Below are positions 59,700-64,000 of a stretch of 64,000 nt of DNA, in pieces. How positions within the stretch are numbered: the stretch's first letter is position 1; each line of letters begins with the position of its first letter. The position numbers and the translations under genes were made by a program. A model generated the notes under the pieces. It had not been told where the DNA came from. It ran no database searches and saw only the letters and a list, made by a program, of their open reading frames with translations. Origin of the DNA: Massilia atriviolacea (GTDB lineage: Bacteria; Pseudomonadota; Gammaproteobacteria; Burkholderiales; Burkholderiaceae_D); assembly GCF_003953935.1 (NCBI RefSeq), contig NZ_RXLQ01000018.1:62001-126000 (forward strand). The letters run 5' to 3'.

Positions 59700-61124
59700 A
59701 TGGCCGTTGAACAATTCCTGCACGGCGTCGAAGTCATCGATATCGACGGCGGCGCACGTCCCATCTCCACCGTGAAGTCGAGCGTGATCGGTATCGTCGG
59801 CACCGCGCCGGACGCCGATCCGCTTGCCTACCCCCTGAACACCCCCGTCCTGGTGGCCGGCTCGCGCATCGAGGCTGCCAAACTGGACATGACCGGCCTG
59901 GGCCTGGGCACCCTGCCGTCGGCGCTGGATTCGATTTTCGACCAGTGCGGCGCCGTCGTCATCGTGGTGCGCGTGGCCAAGGAAGCCACCGACAGCGCCA
60001 CCCTGGCCAACATGCTGGGCGGCGTCGACCCCGTCACCGGCCAGTACAAGGGCGTGCACGCCCTGCGCGCCGCCCAGTCCACCCTAGGCTACCAGCCGCG
60101 CCTGCTGTGCGCTCCCGGCTTCACGCATCAGCGCGTCACCGGTGGCGTGGTCACCCTGACCGGCGCCGCCGGCTCCGGTTACACCGACGGCACCTATGCG
60201 CTGGCGGCCAGCGGCGGCACCGGCGGCAGCGGCGCTGCGGCGACAATCACCATCGCCGGCGGCGTCGTCACCAAACGCACGATCACCAACAGCGGCAGCG
60301 GCTACAGCGTGGCCCCGACCTTCACCCTGTCCGGCGCGGGCGCGGGCACCGGCGCGACCTTCGTTCCCGGCCTGGGCAACGCAGGCAATGCCGTGGTCGC
60401 CGAACTGGTGGGCATTGCCGACCGCCTGAAGGCCACCATTTTCGCGGACGGCCCGAGCACCAACGACGCCGCCGCCATCGCCTACGCGGGCGACTTCGGC
60501 AGCAAGCGCGTGTTCGTGATCGACCCGAAAGTGCTCAAGACCGAAAACGGCGTGCTTGTGACCCAGTTCGCCAGCGCCGGCGCGGCAGGCATCCAGGCCC
60601 GTATCGACAATGACCTGGGCTTCTGGTGGTCGCCGTCGAACCAGCTGTTCAACGGCATCCAGGGCACCGAGCGTCCGATCGATTTCACCCTGGGCGACGC
60701 CAACAGCCGCGCCAACATGCTCAACGAAAAGAAGGTCGCCACCATCATCCGCGAAGACGGCTACCGCCTGTGGGGCAACCGCACCTTGTCGAGCGATCCG
60801 AAGTGGGCCTTCCTGTGCGTGGTGCGCACCGCCGACATCATCAACGACAGCCTGCTGCGCGCCCACCTGTGGGCGGTCGACCGCGGCATCACGAAAAACT
60901 ACATGACCGAAGTGGTCGAAGGCGTGAACGCGTACCTGCGCCACCTGACCGCCATCGGCGCCATCCTGGGCGGCAAGTGCTACGCCGACCCGGACCTGAA
61001 TACGCCGCTGCAGATTGCCCAGGGCAAGGTGTATTTCGACTTCGACTTTACCCCGGTGTATCCGGCCGAGCACATTACCTTCCGCAGCCATCTGGTGAAC
61101 GATTACATCAAGGAGATTTTCTAA
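59700..61124 (+). CDS. FI: Tail sheath protein (P2 gpFI-like) with inserted domain
   Basis: 474 residues. N-terminal HGVEVIDIDGGARPISTVKS and C-terminal FVRTADIINDSL-type and VYPAEHITFRSHLVNDYIKE parts are sheath core. Residues about 155-225 hold an inserted repetitive module (GSGYTDGTYALAASGGTGGS, TKRTITNSGSGYSVAPTFTL) with two GSGY beta motifs that P2 FI lacks. The sheath contracts to drive the tube. The insert probably decorates the outer surface. Confidence 0.92.
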   Translation: MAVEQFLHGVEVIDIDGGARPISTVKSSVIGIVGTAPDADPLAYPLNTPVLVAGSRIEAAKLDMTGLGLGTLPSALDSIFDQCGAVVIVVRVAKEATDSATLANMLGGVDPVTGQYKGVHALRAAQSTLGYQPRLLCAPGFTHQRVTGGVVTLTGAAGSGYTDGTYALAASGGTGGSGAAATITIAGGVVTKRTITNSGSGYSVAPTFTLSGAGAGTGATFVPGLGNAGNAVVAELVGIADRLKATIFADGPSTNDAAAIAYAGDFGSKRVFVIDPKVLKTENGVLVTQFASAGAAGIQARIDNDLGFWWSPSNQLFNGIQGTERPIDFTLGDANSRANMLNEKKVATIIREDGYRLWGNRTLSSDPKWAFLCVVRTADIINDSLLRAHLWAVDRGITKNYMTEVVEGVNAYLRHLTAIGAILGGKCYADPDLNTPLQIAQGKVYFDFDFTPVYPAEHITFRSHLVNDYIKEIF

Positions 61125-61125
61125 T

Positions 61126-61632
61126 ATGACCGCGCGCGACGTTCGCAAAAATTTTAACCTGTTCATCGACGGCAAAGGCTTTGCCGGCCAGGTCGAGGAA
61201 GTCACCCCGCCGAAGCTGACGCTCAAGACGGAAGAATTCCGTGGCGGCGGCATGAACGCCCCCGTCAAGCTGAGCATGGGCCAGGCGGCGATGGACGCCG
61301 GCTTCACCATGATCCAGTTCAGCCGCGATGCGCTCTCGTACTGGGGCGTGGCCGAGGGCCAGTTCGTGCCGTTCACGCTGCGCGAATCGCTCGAATCGTA
61401 TGACGGCACCACCACCCCGGTGACCCATGTCATGCGCGGCAAGGTGCTGGAAGTCGACATGGGCAGCGTCAAGGCGGGCGAAAAGCCGGCGCTGAAGCTG
61501 TCGATGAACCTGAACTACTACAAGCTGATGCATGGCGACGTGGTGGTGCATGAAATCGACATCATCAACATGATTCACATCGTCAACGGTGTCGACATGC
61601 TGGCCGCCCAGCGCGCCGCACTGGGCATGTAA
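61126..61632 (+). CDS. FII: Major tail tube protein (P2 gpFII-like)
   Basis: 168 residues: VRKNFNLFIDGKGFAGQVEE, VTPPKLTLKTEEFRGGGMNA, a core conserved in FII tube proteins, which form the inner tube inside the sheath. It starts 1 base after the sheath gene stop. Confidence 0.93.
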   Translation: MTARDVRKNFNLFIDGKGFAGQVEEVTPPKLTLKTEEFRGGGMNAPVKLSMGQAAMDAGFTMIQFSRDALSYWGVAEGQFVPFTLRESLESYDGTTTPVTHVMRGKVLEVDMGSVKAGEKPALKLSMNLNYYKLMHGDVVVHEIDIINMIHIVNGVDMLAAQRAALGM

Positions 61633-61639
61633 CAACCCG

Positions 61640-61664
61640 CTGGCCGCCCGGCGCGGCCAGTTTT
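61640..61664 (+). terminator. Terminator-like hairpin after the tube gene
   Basis: CTGGCCGC-CCGGC-GCGGCCAG followed by TTTT. An 8-bp perfect stem between the abundantly needed tube gene and the low-abundance E gene, so partial termination may set their ratio. Confidence 0.65.
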
Positions 61665-61690
61665 CAAGATCAATTCATCAGGTGACCAAC

Positions 61691-61972
61691 ATGGCAAAAA
61701 CTTCGAATGTAAAAATGAGTGCGGACGGCAGCGCCGCCGATATCACGCTGACCAAGCCGCTCAATATCGACGGCACCAACGTGGGCGCGCTGCGCATGCG
61801 CGAGCCGACCGTCGACGACCAGCTGGTGCACGACCTGACCAACGGCAGCGATGCCGCGCGCGAGGTGGAATTCATGGCCAAGCTGTGCGGGCTGGCGCCG
61901 TCCAACCTGCGCGCCATGGGCTTGCGCGACTACCGCCGCGTACAGGAAGCCTTCCAGCTTTTTATCGACTAA
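61691..61972 (+). CDS. E: Tail assembly protein E (P2 gpE-like)
   Basis: 93 residues: SADITLTKPLNIDGTNVGAL, RMREPTVDDQL, with C-terminal YRRVQEAFQLFID. It corresponds to gpE, a tail assembly chaperone that binds the tape measure. The end carries CTTTTTA, suited to a -1 frameshift into the E' frame. Confidence 0.88.
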   Translation: MAKTSNVKMSADGSAADITLTKPLNIDGTNVGALRMREPTVDDQLVHDLTNGSDAAREVEFMAKLCGLAPSNLRAMGLRDYRRVQEAFQLFID

Positions 61973-62106
61973 GCGCAGATTACTGCCTTGACGGGATGCT
62001 GGCGCTGGCATCCCACACCGGATGGGCCGAGGCGGAAATGCTGAGCATGCGCACGTCGCGGTTCACCGCTTACCTGGAACGACTGGCAAAACAGCATGGC
62101 AAATAA
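61963..62106 (+). CDS. E': E' extension made by -1 frameshift from E
   Basis: In the -1 frame, TTT at 61961-61963 can re-pair after slippage on the CTTTTTA run, and reading continues for 47 residues: YRLSADYCLDGMLALASHTG, then WAEAEMLSMRTSRFTAYLER. This is the pattern of GpE+E' extensions in P2-like phages. Its end overlaps the tape-measure start. No start codon with a ribosome-binding site is needed. Confidence 0.75.
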   Translation, partial: YRLSADYCLDGMLALASHTGWAEAEMLSMRTSRFTAYLERLAKQHGK

Positions 62107-64000
62107 ACCTCTCACTACAATGATTACCATCGGCGGCACCGTGAGCGCAGGGCTGAAGTCGGCCCTGGGTTCGACGGCGTCGATGGTGACGGGAATCGGC
62201 AAGGCGCTCGACGACCTCAATCGCAGGCACGCCAACCTGAAACTGTTCATCGATACGTTCGAGTCGATGGGCAAGAGCGCCAAGCACTTGCGCTCAATTT
62301 ACGAGAACAACACCAAGGCGATCGGTGACATGGTCGCCGCTCAAGACAAGCTCGAGCTCAGCCAGAAACGGAAAGCGGGCATCAAGGCCCACGCCGCGAA
62401 CATCGGCGCCGCCGGCGCCGGTGCGAGCACGATGGGCAAGTCCATCCTGGGATCCTTGATTCCCGGCGTGAAGGAAGCGACGGAGTACGACAGCGAGCAG
62501 TCCCGCGTGCGCGCGGTCGGCTTGAGCGGCGAGAGCGGCGATAGCGCGTTTAAATTCGCCAAGGAAATGAAGCAGTTTGGTCTGAGCCAGGTAGAGAAGC
62601 TCGAATTGATGCGCGACGCCTTGGTGATTGCCGGCGATCAGTCCAAGGCGGAAATGATCATGCCCATGCTGGGCAAAATAAAATTCGGCAATGTGGCCAT
62701 GTTTGGCACAGAGAAGGGGGAGGAAAATACCGCGGCCTTCATGGACATGGTGAAGGTGATCCGCCTGCGCGGCGGCCTCGACTCGCCGGAAGCGTTCAAG
62801 GAGCCGGCAAACATCATCCAGCGCTTGATCACCGCCAGTGGCGGCCGGGTGGTGGCTGCCGACTGGCGCGACCTCCTGACCAACGCGGGCGTGATGGGCG
62901 AGGGCATGGACAGCAAAGTGCTGTTCCACAGCATGGCGCCCCTGGTGCAGACGATGGGCGGCAAGGAAACCGGCGCTGGCCTGGGGGCGCTCTACAATTC
63001 GATGTATCAGGGGACGATATTATCCCGGCAGTTCAAGAACATGGACAAGCTTGGCCTGATCGGCGACAGGTCGAAGCTGGACATGGCCGGCAAGTCAGGC
63101 CGGACGGTCGGGTTGAACCCTGGCGCGCTGCTGGGATCGGATCTGTTCAAGAGCGATCCTTTCCAATGGATGAACACCGTGCTTGTTCCGCAACTGAACA
63201 AGAAGGGGATCACCGACGAGAACAAAATCCTCGATGCGATCGGCATGATCTCGGCAGATCCGGTCAGTAGGAATTTCCTGACCCGCATGTACACCGAGCG
63301 CAAGAGTATTGCTGCCAGTCGGGAGAACAGCGAAAAGGCCCAGGGCGTCGACCAGGTGGTGGAAGAAGGGAGGACGGGCGTCTCGGGCAAGCTCATGGAG
63401 GCCAAGGCCAAGCTGGCCGATGCCAAGTTGGGCCTGGGTATACAGATGCTGCCGCTGTACACCAAAGCGCTCACCCTGGCGTCGAACGCGCTGGAGAAAT
63501 TCAACGCGTTCAGCGAGCGCAACCCGGCACTGACCAGCACCTTGGTAGTTGGTGTCGCCGCCCTCGGCGTCGGCCTGGCCGCGATCGGCCCGCTGCTGGT
63601 GACCGCCGCTGGCGCCATGGGCATCTACGGCGCAGCGCAGACGATGCTCACGCGCGTCGCCGTCGGCGGCGGCGCGACCGAGGGAGCGGGCATGCTGGGG
63701 CGTGCGCTGGCAAGCCTGCGCACCATTGTGCCTGGCGTGCTGGCGGTCCTTCGCCCGCTGGCGCTGGCCTTCATGCTCGTCGCTCCCCCGATGGGTTTGC
63801 TTGTCGCCGGCGCCGTCGCCATCGCCGCCGTTGGCGTGCTGATCTGGAAGTACTGGGAACCGCTGAAGGCCTTTTTCAGTTCCTTCGGCAGCGCGCTGAT
63901 GAGCGGACTGGCGCCGGTGGGCAAAGGCATCCTCGCGGCCTTCGCGCCGATCTGGGACGTGCTCAAGCCCATCGTCATGCCGGTGCTGGAAGGGATCGGC
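62096..64000 (+). CDS. T: Tail tape-measure protein T, N-terminal part (cut by window edge)
   Basis: Open from ATG at 62096 to the edge, 635 residues so far: MANKPLTTMITIGGTVSAGL, KSALGSTASMVTGIGKALDD, long helical region with phage-related minor tail motifs (QSRVRAVGLSGESGDSAFKF), and later hydrophobic segments (TSTLVVGVAALGVGLAAIGP, MLVAPPMGLLVAGAVAIAAV). Tape measures set tail length and exit with the DNA or pore. The true length cannot be seen. Confidence 0.9.
   Translation, partial: MANKPLTTMITIGGTVSAGLKSALGSTASMVTGIGKALDDLNRRHANLKLFIDTFESMGKSAKHLRSIYENNTKAIGDMVAAQDKLELSQKRKAGIKAHAANIGAAGAGASTMGKSILGSLIPGVKEATEYDSEQSRVRAVGLSGESGDSAFKFAKEMKQFGLSQVEKLELMRDALVIAGDQSKAEMIMPMLGKIKFGNVAMFGTEKGEENTAAFMDMVKVIRLRGGLDSPEAFKEPANIIQRLITASGGRVVAADWRDLLTNAGVMGEGMDSKVLFHSMAPLVQTMGGKETGAGLGALYNSMYQGTILSRQFKNMDKLGLIGDRSKLDMAGKSGRTVGLNPGALLGSDLFKSDPFQWMNTVLVPQLNKKGITDENKILDAIGMISADPVSRNFLTRMYTERKSIAASRENSEKAQGVDQVVEEGRTGVSGKLMEAKAKLADAKLGLGIQMLPLYTKALTLASNALEKFNAFSERNPALTSTLVVGVAALGVGLAAIGPLLVTAAGAMGIYGAAQTMLTRVAVGGGATEGAGMLGRALASLRTIVPGVLAVLRPLALAFMLVAPPMGLLVAGAVAIAAVGVLIWKYWEPLKAFFSSFGSALMSGLAPVGKGILAAFAPIWDVLKPIVMPVLEGIG

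Larger units (their letters stand above)
46264..64000. mobile_element. P2-type prophage or tailocin-like element, left part
   Basis: The region holds repressor/Cro control, helicase, primase, a Mor-like activator, lysis cassette and P2-type baseplate, fibre, sheath, tube and tape-measure genes, all in order and continuous to the right edge. The left boundary is placed at the repressor terminator and could lie anywhere from 45.77 kb. No attachment site, integrase, capsid, portal or terminase gene is seen in this part. Confidence 0.85.

Overview
The window is a GC-rich, gene-dense stretch of bacterial chromosome. Gene content, codon bias and operon style fit a betaproteobacterium of the Oxalobacteraceae (Massilia, Duganella, Telluria or Janthinobacterium type). 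This assignment is an inference from gene families: GlcNAc uptake operon, ExeA/ExeB pair, FimV-like protein, CsbD pairs, B3 metallo-beta-lactamase and P2-type prophage. No rRNA or tRNA gene and no CRISPR array was seen.

Layout. 1-7.5 kb: a leftward amino-sugar operon (GlcNAc kinase, GntR regulator, NagA, SIS-type deaminase, ABC importer without its ATPase, start of an AmpG-like MFS permease) behind a near-consensus sigma-70 promoter and palindromic operator candidates. 7.5-11.6 kb: an exported GIN-domain protein, two tandem paralogous small exported proteins with duplicated control regions, a divergent LysR regulator, a candidate small RNA and small proteins. 11.6-15 kb: ExeA/GspA and ExeB/GspB, MobB, a YjfB-like protein. 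15-17 kb: a copper-bufferin type RiPP module, a DUF2282 precursor followed by one polypeptide that fuses the MNIO (DUF692) enzyme to its DUF2063 partner. 17-25 kb: an LRR plus NTF2-like protein, S4 protein, fumarase, FimV-like protein, class Ic aspartate aminotransferase, FliT-like and HDOD proteins. 25-38.8 kb: exported M1, M13 and S9 peptidases, a methyltransferase, two CsbD paralogues separated by palindromic REP-like repeats, a MATE pump, a beta/gamma-crystallin protein, CbpA/CbpM, a DJ-1/PfpI protein and a DUF5063 protein.

38.7-43.2 kb: a leftward operon blaI - blaR1 - subclass B3 metallo-beta-lactamase - class C beta-lactamase, with a BlaI-like operator inside its promoter. The BlaR1 sensor domain has Asn where class D and BlaR1 proteins have the active-site Lys (STFN instead of STFK). 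Both enzyme genes use TTG starts. A hybrid sensor kinase is divergent.

46.3-64 kb (runs off the right edge): a prophage or tailocin-like element. Its order is CI/LexA-type repressor and Cro-like protein, helicase and primase, Mor-like activator, holin, SAR-type endolysin, Rz with embedded Rz1, P2-type baseplate V-W-J-I, fibre region with two glycine-rich proteins, sheath FI, tube FII, E/E' frameshift pair and tape measure T. No capsid, portal, terminase or integrase gene lies in the visible part, so either a P2-like phage with a rearranged order or a phage-tail-like bacteriocin is possible.
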